Shown piece after piece: positions 16,668 to 27,400 of a stretch of DNA of 29,627 nucleotides. A program made the position numbers and the translations under genes. Below the pieces are notes generated by a model. That model was not told where the DNA came from. It did no database searches and saw only the letters and a program-made list of their open reading frames with translations. The stretch covers positions 1-29,627 of the forward strand of contig UQKO01000029.1 of the NCBI GenBank assembly GCA_900541575.1, read 5' to 3'. The stretch's first letter is position 1. Each line of letters opens with the position of its first letter. The DNA comes from an uncultured Prevotella sp. (GTDB taxonomy: Bacteria; Bacteroidota; Bacteroidia; Bacteroidales; Bacteroidaceae).

Positions 16668-18854
16668 TTACCAGACATCCTCAGGCGTTGTACCATTGTA
16701 TACACTTGAAGGTACAAGTTCAAGGTAGTCGAGGAACAACTGTGAGTTAGAATAATCAGGGATCGCAGACTTGAAGCGTAGATAGTATGTCTGATTTGCG
16801 TCAAAATGCTGCGCAGTCAAAATACGACGCAAAGCTGCCGCATCTTCCGAGTTACCTTCAATGTTACGAACGGGTTCAGAACCATCCTTACCATTTATAT
16901 GGAAATATTGCGGTCCCTTCATATAACCTTGATTACGGAGGTTACGATCATTTTCAAGACAAGTGGCTTGATCGCCTTGAGATACCTTATCGTTAACCCA
17001 AGGAGAACCAGGAATCATACCCACCGTTTCACGCATATCGATAGGTAAGTCAATGGGATTTGTTCTGTTGGGCGAAGTACCAAGATAAACCTGCACAAAG
17101 CCACGGAGTTTATTATTAGAACTTGCAATACGAAGTTCATAGGTACCGCTCTTAGGAACACGAGGCAATTTAACTACAAGGTCGTACTGACCTGTTACGA
17201 TAATTTCATCACCTTGATAGTCTTTCCAACCGAAGTTACCAAGACTGAAAGCCTCCTGCAAGTAATACACTTCCGTACTCGTACTTTCATGGGTGATATT
17301 CTTGAAATAACCTTGGGGGAAGTAGGCGTACTTATTACCACGGATGTCGTTAGAAAGTAATTCAGGAAGTAGCGTAGAAAAGTCGATACGCATACGTTCA
17401 GAACTCAAAGCATTCTTCACGTCGTCCCCATTTACCATAACATGGTTGATAGGGAAATAGTAACCATTCGCACCATCGTTTACGTAAGTAGTTTCACCAA
17501 CGATATTTTTGGCACTTACTTTAATATCAAGGCCATTACCTTCCCCATTGTTGGGATAAAGCACACGCTTAAACGCGTAGTTGCCTAAATCAAGATCTGT
17601 ACCACCTTTCCAAGTCGTATTATATTCAGAGACGCGGTTCAAATAGAAGTTACGATCCCCCTGAGTCTGATCAGAAAAGTGAGTAATTTTCACCAAAGAG
17701 CCAAGTTTCGTTGGGAAATAATCCCATACATCAACCTTGTAGTTCTCTGAAGATTTCACTTTGTAGTTTTCACCACATTTATAACCATATTCATTCCAGT
17801 GGTGAACAGCTGAGCGGTCTTCCATAACCACCTTACCATCCAACACGTGATAGGCCATGAATTTATAAATCGCATTGTTCGGGCTCTTCAGATTATCAGC
17901 ATCTTCTGTACCATAGATAGCCTCACACTTTGTCTTGAGAGCAGAAAGAATCTCATCCCAATTGGTGATTTGACCATCTACATAATTAGGCATAGGAATA
18001 CCCCAATCAGCGTTAAGCACTTCATCAGGCTCTACGAAAGCAGTATAACCAATGGCTCGTTTGCTCTGGTAACTGAATTTACCTGCGATACCATCCGATG
18101 TCTTAATCGTACCAGCATTCGTAAGATGTTCCTTTTCAAACTCATCTTCTTCCGTAGTCTTCAAAGTAAGAGAATCTGCGAAACCAGTTTCATCAACGAG
18201 TTTGGACATCACACGCATGTTGTCAGCACTCTTAAGCAAGTCGGCAATAGACTTATCAGAAGGCACAATTACATGGTCAACCTCGTGAAGCATACCATTG
18301 GAAGCTTCCATATTTTGCGCAATGATAGTAGCCACATCATTGAGAACATAAGTTCCTTCTGCATTTTGCTTACAGAAAATACGGCGATCGCGCAAATTCG
18401 TTGTAGCAAAGTTACCATTCACAGGGAAATCAGCCAATTCGTAGGCAGTATTGTCGCCATTATCGATGATACAGTTCAAAGCAATCGCTTGCTTTTGTGC
18501 ATAAGTCAACTTTGAGAGATCCGTAGATTCCTCGCCGGTAACTTCCTTGATATAAGCAGCAATCGCATCATTGGTCGGAGCAAAAACAGTATAATTACCA
18601 CGAGCAGACAATACGCTGCTGATCACAGAAGCATTGTCAGAGATTCCTAACTTTACCTCATCAAAGATAGCCTTGATAGAAGAAAGTTCTCCTTTTTCCA
18701 CGAGGTAATCATCAAGCGTCTTTTTCGTCTTGATTGCATAAGCGTCCTCACTAATGTTTTCCTTACATGAAGAAAAAGCAAAAGCGACACCTAACAACAA
18801 CAAAACGCTAAGAAATACGGGATATTTCTTCATTTTCAACATTCTCGTTTTCAT
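16668..18854 (-). CDS. Fasciclin (FAS1) domain surface lipoprotein, 728 aa
   Basis: The N-terminus is a lipoprotein signal with lipobox FSSC (Cys30); an alternative ATG at 18833 would also keep the signal. The first FAS1 module is clear (about 58-198): YTVFAPTNDAI at 88-98 and NGMLHEVDHVIVPS at 186-199. A second module (about 202-455) has YTAFVEPDEVL at 270-280, a YHVLDGKVV segment and a closing NGYYFPINHVMV. Residues about 480-728 form a beta-rich domain with YDLVVKLPRVPKSGTYELRI and a terminal FLDYLELVPS. This pattern is common in jelly-roll domains that bind carbohydrate, but the fold is inferred by eye. It starts 8 bp after susD-1, so it is cotranscribed with that pair. I find no catalytic motif. 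Confidence 0.87.
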   Translation of the reverse strand: MKTRMLKMKKYPVFLSVLLLLGVAFAFSSCKENISEDAYAIKTKKTLDDYLVEKGELSSIKAIFDEVKLGISDNASVISSVLSARGNYTVFAPTNDAIAAYIKEVTGEESTDLSKLTYAQKQAIALNCIIDNGDNTAYELADFPVNGNFATTNLRDRRIFCKQNAEGTYVLNDVATIIAQNMEASNGMLHEVDHVIVPSDKSIADLLKSADNMRVMSKLVDETGFADSLTLKTTEEDEFEKEHLTNAGTIKTSDGIAGKFSYQSKRAIGYTAFVEPDEVLNADWGIPMPNYVDGQITNWDEILSALKTKCEAIYGTEDADNLKSPNNAIYKFMAYHVLDGKVVMEDRSAVHHWNEYGYKCGENYKVKSSENYKVDVWDYFPTKLGSLVKITHFSDQTQGDRNFYLNRVSEYNTTWKGGTDLDLGNYAFKRVLYPNNGEGNGLDIKVSAKNIVGETTYVNDGANGYYFPINHVMVNGDDVKNALSSERMRIDFSTLLPELLSNDIRGNKYAYFPQGYFKNITHESTSTEVYYLQEAFSLGNFGWKDYQGDEIIVTGQYDLVVKLPRVPKSGTYELRIASSNNKLRGFVQVYLGTSPNRTNPIDLPIDMRETVGMIPGSPWVNDKVSQGDQATCLENDRNLRNQGYMKGPQYFHINGKDGSEPVRNIEGNSEDAAALRRILTAQHFDANQTYYLRFKSAIPDYSNSQLFLDYLELVPSSVYNGTTPEDVW

Positions 18855-18862
18855 ATCCTACA

Positions 18863-20836
18863 TTAGTTTTTAGTATAACGCTCCCAAATAGGATTCTGTA
18901 CAAGTTTACCACCTTCAGTATATCCAACACCATTTACCTTGAGTTCTTCAACGTAGATAGGATTGTAAAGACTGAGGAGCTTTGACAGACGACTAGTTAC
19001 TTGAGACTTGAAAGTACCGAAAGCAAGAGCAGCGGCTGTGGACTTGTTATCTGATACATAAGAGAACTCAGCCTGACGTACCAAATCATACCAACGCTTA
19101 CCTTCACCGATAAACTCACGTTGGCGCTCTCTGTAGATGAGACTGAGAAGATCGCTACCCGTCTTATTGACATTACCTTTATTATCTGTGCAGTATTTAT
19201 CGCCATCCAGGCGATCACAACCTAAGTCTTTCTTGGCTGTGTTAGTTTTAGCCTCTTCTGTGGTAACCAAAGCGGGATTGTTACGCTTAAAGATTTCATT
19301 GACCAACTCATATCCTTCTTTCAGAGAAGCATCCTTGCTGTTCATAGACAAACGAGCGATTGCTTCTGCCTTAATCAGCATAATATCCGTCAGACGATAA
19401 ACAGGCCAGTGAGCATCCATAGACTCTGAAGTACGAGCAGATACTCCTGAGAAACCTAACTGAGAAGTCAAGTCCTCGCTATTTCCCGTGTCAACCGTAC
19501 GAGCAATAAACTTACTAATAGGCTTGCTAGGATCTGAAGAGGGATAGTAGCAAGTTTCGATGAGACGCAAATCCGTCTTACCGAAGCCGATCGTCGGATC
19601 CTTGGTATTTGCTGACGAAGTCAACGTGTTCGACAACGTCATGATTCCTGGTACAAAAGAGTTGTTGCTGTAAGAAGAGTAGTAATCATTGAAATAAGAA
19701 CTCTTCGTCACAGAACCATCATACTGCAATTCAAGGATACTCTCGTTAGAGTTTTGATTACCAAAATTCTTCACATAAGATGCATCGGTAATTGTAGTCG
19801 CGTTTCTATCGTTCAGATAAAGAGGATATTTATTCACTTGAGGATTATCTTCATCTGAAAGCGAGGCACTCGTTGACTCACGATTACGCTTATTGCGATC
19901 TTCTTGCAAAATATCAATTACACGTTGTGCATAGGTCTTGGCTTTATTCAAATACGCTGTGCACTGTTCGTTGCAATAAGTATTGTCTACGTTTATACCT
20001 TCAGCTGTCTTATAACCGCCTGTAGCATTACCTTGGTCATCCTTAGCAACAACATCTGTGGTATTCACATAGGTAGCATTCGCATCCTTGCTCATATAAT
20101 CTTTAAGCATGCAAGCACGCCACAACGACATATCAGCGATCAGTGCGTTTACGCTCTTCTTTGTGAAGCGACCCTTATTCTCACTATTGTCACCATAGTT
20201 CTCAGGTGCATAGTTAACAACAGCCTCTAACTGAGCAATGCAGTCGCCCAAGATAGCCACGCCCGGAGTAGCAGCGGGCTTGATAGACAAAGCCTGCTCA
20301 TCCGTACGAATAGACGAAGTGATATAAGGAACGTCGCGGAACGACTTTACGAGGTAGAAATAGTAGAGCGAACGGAGTGCTGTCATTTCGGCCAGATACT
20401 TATTGTAGTCTGAACGAGTAAAGCCAGGATCGACCTCTTTACCAGGAACTGTCATCTCCGCACCCTTTTCGAGCACCAAGTTGCAATAGTTAATACCCGC
20501 ATAGAATGCAGACCAATCAAACATAGAGTTGTTGGGCTGAAGCACAGCATCCTGCAAGTAAGAAATGTTTGTATTTGAGATAGCGTTCAGCGTCAAGTTA
20601 TCCGAACGAAGTTCACCCCACTGAATAATCTTCTCGATGGTTGAGGGCTGAGCCAACTTGTCGTAGCCAGAAGCACGAACGTTGTTCAAGTCGGACTCAT
20701 CCTGCCAAAAGTTTTCTTCAGGCAATTGGTTTGTAGGAAGCATCGTAAGGAAGTCGTTGCACGAAGTCAACGTTCCACTCAGCAAACACAAGCTACCAGC
20801 CAAAAGAAGCTTAGTATATATATTCTTATTTTTCAT
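18863..20836 (-). CDS. SusD/RagB-like surface lipoprotein (SusD-1)
   Basis: This 657-aa outer-membrane lipoprotein has lipobox LTSC (Cys26) followed by NDFL, typical of SusD. It covers SusC-1 and delivers bound substrate into it. The N-terminal part has the PEENFWQDESDLNN segment and the GELRSDNL motif. Next comes the AEMTALRSLYYFYLVKSFRDVPYIT helix region of the TPR-like SusD core. The late conserved LIYRERQREFIGEGKRWYDLVR segment is present (quoted as motif; two adjacent helices). It follows susC-1 by 102 bp and is followed after 8 bp by a FAS1 gene. All hallmarks of an intact SusD are present. Substrate cannot be read from sequence. Confidence 0.95.
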   Translation of the reverse strand: MKNKNIYTKLLLAGSLCLLSGTLTSCNDFLTMLPTNQLPEENFWQDESDLNNVRASGYDKLAQPSTIEKIIQWGELRSDNLTLNAISNTNISYLQDAVLQPNNSMFDWSAFYAGINYCNLVLEKGAEMTVPGKEVDPGFTRSDYNKYLAEMTALRSLYYFYLVKSFRDVPYITSSIRTDEQALSIKPAATPGVAILGDCIAQLEAVVNYAPENYGDNSENKGRFTKKSVNALIADMSLWRACMLKDYMSKDANATYVNTTDVVAKDDQGNATGGYKTAEGINVDNTYCNEQCTAYLNKAKTYAQRVIDILQEDRNKRNRESTSASLSDEDNPQVNKYPLYLNDRNATTITDASYVKNFGNQNSNESILELQYDGSVTKSSYFNDYYSSYSNNSFVPGIMTLSNTLTSSANTKDPTIGFGKTDLRLIETCYYPSSDPSKPISKFIARTVDTGNSEDLTSQLGFSGVSARTSESMDAHWPVYRLTDIMLIKAEAIARLSMNSKDASLKEGYELVNEIFKRNNPALVTTEEAKTNTAKKDLGCDRLDGDKYCTDNKGNVNKTGSDLLSLIYRERQREFIGEGKRWYDLVRQAEFSYVSDNKSTAAALAFGTFKSQVTSRLSKLLSLYNPIYVEELKVNGVGYTEGGKLVQNPIWERYTKN

Positions 20837-20898
20837 ATTGTGTCTCTCTTAAATCTTACGAAGGAAGAGTGATTGGAAAGAGAAGGTCAAAGAATGCA

Positions 20899-20921
20899 GA
20901 CAAGGATCAGCATCCTTTGTC
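20899..20921 (-). other. Hairpin between susC-1 and susD-1
   Basis: GACAAGGAT (20899-20907) pairs with ATCCTTTGTC (20912-20921) with one bulged base and a 4-nt loop. Flanking AGAAGG and CCTTCT can extend the pairing after a looped-out segment. It lies within the 102-bp spacer, 62 nt before the susD-1 ATG, and has no T-run, so an mRNA-processing or stability element is more likely than a terminator. Confidence 0.5.
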
Positions 20922-20938
20922 CTTCTCGTTAGTTGCTC

Positions 20939-23900
20939 CTAGAAACCAAAGTTCAAACTAAATGTGAATGAGCGAGAACGCGGTGTCTGTGAGTTGTCGA
21001 TAGCGGGGCTATAGCCACCTGCTGAGTGTTCAGGATCTACACCAGAGTACTTAGACCAGAAAATGAGGTTGTTACCTGATGCAGAAATTCTCATAGAACT
21101 GAATCCAATCTTCTTCAACTTTTCAGGAGCCACGCTATAGGCAATCTGGAAGTACTGGAAGCGGAGGAAGTCACCGGGCTCAACATAGCGATCACTTACC
21201 AATGAGTTGTAAGTAATCTTTACGTTAGAGTTCATTGCGTGAGGAATCGTAGTTTCCTGACCATTCTTACGCCAACGGTGATTCACAGCAGCGCTCTGGT
21301 TAATGTTACTTGTCATACTTTCGGCATTGAGGCGAGCCAAGTTGATAATCTTGTTGCCCACACGGAAGTTGAAAGAAGTCTTCAATTCCCAACGTCCATA
21401 ACGGAAGTCAACACCGAAACCACCATTGAGCTTAGGATTAGAAGATCCTAAGTAAACAACGTCGAGTTCATCGATATTACCATCGTGGTTAATATCTTCA
21501 TAGATAGCGTCACCACCATCAAATTGGTAGCTCTTACCACCATAGTTGAAATACATGGGAAGAGGATTACCATTCTTATCGTATACCACATTACCATTGG
21601 CATCGAATACGATAGGAGTAGATGTTGCCAACCAAGGACGAGCTTGACTCTGGTTGCTTACCCATTTGCTAGCATCCAAGTTGCCTGCAGCAGTGTTGGG
21701 GTTGCCATACTGGTCGGTCCAATTGTTTTTGGGATTAGCTTCACCATTGATGTCTTGGAAGTAGCCATTGTGGTCGTAGTCGTAGGCATATACACCTTTG
21801 AACTTAAAACCATAGATACCACCCAAGGCGTTACCTACCTGCACACGCTTGAGGATTTCAGCGTTGGCATAAGTAATATCTGTATTATAAGAAGCCAATA
21901 CTGAAGCATCCATACGAGTAATGGTATTGAGATTCTGTGCAATGTTAGCACGAAGTTTCACACTGAACTTACCCACTTTGAGGATTTCGCGCGTATTGAC
22001 ATAGAGTTCCCAACCCTTATTTTCCATATCACCTACATTGGCCCATTCAAGACGAGAGAAACCAGTAGTAGAAGGAATACGTACACCAGAGTTGAGCAAG
22101 TCTGTCGTCTTACGATTGTAAACGTTCAAGTTGAACTTAATCAAATCCTCGAACAAGCCCAAGTCAACACCAATGTTCCAAGACTTTGTCTTTTCCCAAC
22201 GGATTTCTGTCAACCTCAAGTTGCTAGGAATCATGACTTGTGTACCATTATAACTACGGTTGTTGCGATCGTACTTATTGTACATCAAACCTTCACTTGA
22301 GGGAGAGTTACCTGTGATACCCCAACCTGGAGAGAAAGCTAACATGCTGACAACCTTCTTCAAAGGCTTGAAGAAAGCTTCATCTGAAATATTCCAACGA
22401 CCTGAGATACCAGGGAAGAAGCCCCACTTATTGCCCGAACCGAAACGTGTACTACCATCGGCACGGAGTGTGAAGTCGAATACGTATTTAGAACCGAAAG
22501 CATAGTGCATAGAAGCCAAAGCAGCAGCACTGTGTCCCTTACCTGTACCTGAAGAAGCACCCGTAAGATAACCATTCACAGTAGGATCTGTGATACCTCC
22601 AGTTACACCCGAAGTAGAGTGTGATTGGCTTGAGCTTGTTGTAGTGTTTACTTCAAACTGAGCCATCATCTGAAGTTGATGGTCGGTATTGGCGAAATGA
22701 GGGTGGAACCACAAGCGATGACGAGTGGTGAATGCCAAGCTCTTGTTTTCGCTGTTGCTCAACGTGTTGATACCATCACTCCAAGTTTTTGTTGTAAGCG
22801 CACCTGGTGAATAAGAGTCAGAAGAATAAGTGTAAGCATTCATATAGACCTCACCCTTATAATCCAACTGAGTTTCGTCATCGTTCTTACCCAAGAACTT
22901 GTATTCCAACTGGAACTGAGGCTGAATGGTATAAGTCGACTCGTGCAACCAAGCCAAGTTGGCAATAGCAACAGGGTTACCATTGCTAATCATATCATTC
23001 AAATAATAAGAAGTACGTCCTGCGTTCACAGCATTATCAAGACCAGCACCAGCAGCTCTAGGAGGCATAATGAAATAGTCGCCAGTCTCCTGTCCGTTGT
23101 TGTCGTAAGCATAAACGGTCATGTTAGGCATGGCGCTATATGCACGCGAAAGGATGCTATTCGGATTGTTCTTCTTATTCTTCGTATAAGTCAAAGAGAA
23201 GTTAGAAGAGAATTTGATACGATCAGATACATAGTAGTCCAATACCAAGCGGGTGGTCAAGCGATCAAGAGCCTGCTTGATGATGGTACCTGTTTCATGG
23301 TCGTAAGTACCAGACACACGGAACTGTGCCTTCTCACCACCACCTGATACAGATACACCATAGTTGTGAATCTGACCGAACTGAGTAACTTCCTTAAACC
23401 AATCGGTATTTTTGTTGTAGTTATAATAATAGGTAGGATAGTCCTGGCGGTACATGATTTCCACGATGCTCGACTGTTCGTCGGTAAGCGTACGAGGATT
23501 GTGGTAAGCTTCCTTCATCATCATGGTATAGCCGTCACCATCAAGCATTTTCATACCTGAGGGCTGCCAAGAACCAGAGAAACGATAGCTGAAGTTTACC
23601 TTTGTCTTTCCACGAGCACCACGGCGAGTGTTGATTTCGATTACACCATTGGAACCACGTGCACCCCAAATAGCCGTTGCTGCAGCATCCTTCAACACCT
23701 TGATGCTTTGGATATCTTCAGGAGCAACCTGCAAAAGTGTTGCAAACTGCTCTTCGTTATCCATATTATCAAGATCGAGGTCGCTGTTGTTGTAGTCTTC
23801 AAGGATGTTACCATCTACTACAATCAACGGCTCCTGACTACCATTAATAGAGGATACACCACGCAAACGCATAGTAGAACCAGAACCCAAGTTACCAGAG

Positions 23901-24391
23901 TTAGACACAATATCCAAACCGGCAATTTCACCTTGGAGAGCGTCGGCGGCAGTCTCGAACGAAAGACCAGCCATTTGATCCATATCAAGCGTCTGCTGAG
24001 CTGTAGAGATTTCTCTTTCAGGAATCACAAGACCATTAGAACGAGTCTTACGAGTCACTGTGACTTCAGCACTTTTGAATGTATTCTTATCAATGAGTTC
24101 AACATTGAAATGCGAATTGCCACCGATGGGAAGAATCTTCGTCTGGTAGCCGATGTAAGATATACGCAGTCTGTTCGCAGGGTTCTTCACCACCATAGAG
24201 AAGTTACCGTTGGCATCAGTCTGCGCAGCAGTAATATTACGGTTGTTCTTATCCTGCTCTACTACATACGCCATCACGATAGGACCGTCTGCCTTACTCC
24301 AGACACGTCCCGAAATGCGCTTCTGTGCATTAGCAGCTAAAGCACAAAAGAAGCACAAGACTAGCGTCAATAGGAACTTTATGTTATTCAT
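20939..24391 (-). CDS. SusC/RagA TonB-dependent outer-membrane transporter (SusC-1)
   Basis: This intact 1150-aa receptor imports a large nutrient through the outer membrane using the proton-motive force relayed by TonB. A signal peptide ends near ANAQ. A carboxypeptidase-regulatory-like domain (about 24-105) ends in RISYIGYQTK. The plug contains LRGVSSINGSQEPLIVVDG and the signature AIWGARGSNGVIEINTRRG. There is no N-terminal STN domain, so no sign of direct anti-sigma signalling. Late barrel segments include the acidic loop DINHDGNIDELDVVYLG, and the chain ends in FTFSLNFGF with the terminal Phe expected for barrel assembly. It starts 11 bp after the first FAS1 gene, in one transcript, and precedes susD-1. 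Confidence 0.96.
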   Translation of the reverse strand: MNNIKFLLTLVLCFFCALAANAQKRISGRVWSKADGPIVMAYVVEQDKNNRNITAAQTDANGNFSMVVKNPANRLRISYIGYQTKILPIGGNSHFNVELIDKNTFKSAEVTVTRKTRSNGLVIPEREISTAQQTLDMDQMAGLSFETAADALQGEIAGLDIVSNSGNLGSGSTMRLRGVSSINGSQEPLIVVDGNILEDYNNSDLDLDNMDNEEQFATLLQVAPEDIQSIKVLKDAAATAIWGARGSNGVIEINTRRGARGKTKVNFSYRFSGSWQPSGMKMLDGDGYTMMMKEAYHNPRTLTDEQSSIVEIMYRQDYPTYYYNYNKNTDWFKEVTQFGQIHNYGVSVSGGGEKAQFRVSGTYDHETGTIIKQALDRLTTRLVLDYYVSDRIKFSSNFSLTYTKNKKNNPNSILSRAYSAMPNMTVYAYDNNGQETGDYFIMPPRAAGAGLDNAVNAGRTSYYLNDMISNGNPVAIANLAWLHESTYTIQPQFQLEYKFLGKNDDETQLDYKGEVYMNAYTYSSDSYSPGALTTKTWSDGINTLSNSENKSLAFTTRHRLWFHPHFANTDHQLQMMAQFEVNTTTSSSQSHSTSGVTGGITDPTVNGYLTGASSGTGKGHSAAALASMHYAFGSKYVFDFTLRADGSTRFGSGNKWGFFPGISGRWNISDEAFFKPLKKVVSMLAFSPGWGITGNSPSSEGLMYNKYDRNNRSYNGTQVMIPSNLRLTEIRWEKTKSWNIGVDLGLFEDLIKFNLNVYNRKTTDLLNSGVRIPSTTGFSRLEWANVGDMENKGWELYVNTREILKVGKFSVKLRANIAQNLNTITRMDASVLASYNTDITYANAEILKRVQVGNALGGIYGFKFKGVYAYDYDHNGYFQDINGEANPKNNWTDQYGNPNTAAGNLDASKWVSNQSQARPWLATSTPIVFDANGNVVYDKNGNPLPMYFNYGGKSYQFDGGDAIYEDINHDGNIDELDVVYLGSSNPKLNGGFGVDFRYGRWELKTSFNFRVGNKIINLARLNAESMTSNINQSAAVNHRWRKNGQETTIPHAMNSNVKITYNSLVSDRYVEPGDFLRFQYFQIAYSVAPEKLKKIGFSSMRISASGNNLIFWSKYSGVDPEHSAGGYSPAIDNSQTPRSRSFTFSLNFGF

Positions 24392-24402
24392 AATATCGGA
24401 TT

Positions 24403-27400
24403 TTATTTCTTGAGTCTGAACTTCTTAACAAACGCTTTAGCTTCTGCTGTAGTAGCCCAACGCTTAGCGAAGTTGCCTTCGAGGTTGGCATCAAAGAGCA
24501 AGAAATCCTTGTCCTTCAATGTATGAAGCACAACATAGGAAGACGACGTGATTTCACGAGCTGCACCCGCTTTGTCGTCGGCTTCGTAGTCACGTGCAAA
24601 CTGATTAAAGAGTGCCTTATTGTCAGTCTTCACATTTACATGTTTGTCCTTATATACGTTACCTGCATTGTCGAAAGTAGAACGAGCATCGAACACTTCG
24701 AGCCCACCTGCAACGTGCTTAATAGCTACAGGAATAAAAGTCTTCTTCACATCGTCAGAACAAGCTGACTGGCTGAGAGTTACCTTGCGATCAGTATACT
24801 TATCAACAAAGTAAGACTGATCAATAAAATGATATTTCAAGAAATTCACCAAGCAAGTGTACATAGCCTGAGCTTTGGCTTTGGCTTCCTCTGTCAACTT
24901 GCCACCAACATTATTGTCGGCTTCTTTACAGAAAGCTTCGATCGTGCTGAGCGTCGGAAGACCTTCGTTGATAGCCTGATCAATCGCTCCATCGGAAGGA
25001 ACGAAAATAGTGTAGCGATAATTGTTGAAGAAACGAATCAAATTGGTACCGGAAGCAGTATATCGTCCACCCTTGGTAGCAGAACTTGCATAGATAGCAT
25101 ATTTTTGCTTCTCTGTATTCCAAGTATCCTCTTTAGATTCTTCGGGGAATATCTTTTTCAGCAAATCTTCGTTTGCGCCATAGACAAGATCCTTACACAT
25201 AGAGGCAAACTTCGTATAACCAAGAGTGGGATTCGACATTCTTTCGAGTACCTGGTATACATTAAATACAGTAGGCTGCATAGGACGATCGAGGAAGAAA
25301 GTATGACCATTACCATAGCCATGAGAAAGATCATAGCCCTTCTCTACTTTGCAAGTAAAGTCGTTCTCAGCTTTGTCATCATTGTTGAGATATACCTGCA
25401 AGCCACCTTCAACCTCCATGCCAGTACCTTCAGCGATATTGGTACCTAACTTAGAGATATGAATAGGAGCACCACTACGTGATAGGTAGTAGTTTCTATT
25501 GCCATCAATCATTTCATCGCCATCATTGTGAACCAAGATGTGCTGGTCTACCATATCGGTAAGCATCTGGCGTCTTGTCTTACCCCAACCAGAGTTGACA
25601 ACTTCGTTAGCCTTACTTTCAATCTGAACCATACCGCCTGCAGCTGAAGTTGCCTTCTCTGCTTCTGCCACAACAAAGTCGGAATTGATATTGTATTTAT
25701 AAGCGGCACCATCTACACTTACATAAGCGCCCTTATTCTTACCTGATTCTTTTGGCTTCAAAGACCAGAATCTATAAGCTGTTCTTACATTGGCATTGAA
25801 GCTAACGGGGTCGACATAACCATATTCAGCCAAGCCCTTATCTACAGGCACAAAGAGTGTAAAGTGCGACTGCATGGCGAGCAAATAAGTGCTATAGAAT
25901 TTACGCAAAGGAGCATTTCCGTAATCACTAGCCACATTATTATCATCTGCATGAAGCACAGCATTGAATACACGAGTAGTTTGGTCAGTAAGAACAGGAC
26001 CAGACACAGAGGCATAGTCAGGAGGCGAGATAAGATCTTTCATCACGTATACCACGCCATTATTAGCCACCATTACCTGCTTAATTGCATTCTTGAAATC
26101 CTGTTCAGTATCATATTGACTAAACATCTGATCCTGAGCGGAGTTCATTACAGAGAGATACTTGCTAGGAACAGTTGAATTGAATGATTCCTTCATCAAG
26201 TTGTTAATCAACTTCACGATGATGTTTTGTGGAATCTGATAGAGGTTTTCAAGCAAATTTTCTGCGGTATTCTCTTTATGCGCGTAGTTTTGGATAAGTG
26301 AGCGTCCTACACCATGCAAGAAATACTGCTCCATAGCCTCGTCACTAGGAATGAACATGGCACCCATATCCTGTTCCTTTGTAGAATTGGCTACAGTATA
26401 CGCATTCCATCCCGGATCGAATGAAAGACGTGACACATCGCTACCAAGACCTTCGCCAGAAGGATCTTTGCTAATACTTCCCATCTGACCGCGCTGGGCG
26501 ATGTAAAGTTTTTGGAATACGGAGTCAACCTTTACCTTGGTATCAGGCAATTGGTTGTAAGCTTGCGTAACGACTCCGTCATAATAAGGCGCGCTAAAGC
26601 GATCGAGCATCGCTGCAAAGTAGTGAGTATCAGGATTATCAGAAATCATCTGAGCCATACTTCCAGGAGGCACCATTACCTTATCGAGCACATGATAGTA
26701 ACCATTCATACAGGTTACATCAGGTTCTATAATTTCAGAGTTGAAGATGAAGCTACGATTGCTACTATCATGCCAAGCCTTATTCGTACCATCAAGACCG
26801 AGAATAAACGAGACATCGCTCGGCTTGATAATCTTTTCGTTCATCTGAGCTTGAAGGAAGTGAGTCATCATGGGAGTGGTTTTATCCGTCACCATGTAAA
26901 TACCACCCTTTGCTTCCTTACGATAGTTATCCCAATAACGCTTATCAGGCGTAACGGCCTGACCATCATTATTATTCAGGTTATTAGGAAGTTTCTGCCA
27001 ATTGTAATAAGGCACAGAGTCAGTCACAGACAATGTAGAGAGCTGACGAAGACAGAGATTCTTCACAGGTCCCTGAATTGTGCTGAGCATTTCGAGCACA
27101 TAAGCATTGTCGAGCATAGAGCCATAGAGAAGCAATTTCTTTTGACTCTTAGAGAGGTCCTCATAACGAGAGACACCCCAACTGTTGTTTGCAAAGAACT
27201 GGCTATAGGCATCATCGTCGGCAACGAACAGTGTTTTACTACCCGTTTTAGACAACACATCCTTATAATCCAGATCGTCAATCAACCTAATTACAGTCGT
27301 AAACTTACGATCCTGACGGTTTTTCAACTCGTCATAAATACTCTGTCCCAAGAAACTCGGCCTAGTTTCGTCCAAGTCGTAATCATCGGAACAAGAATAC

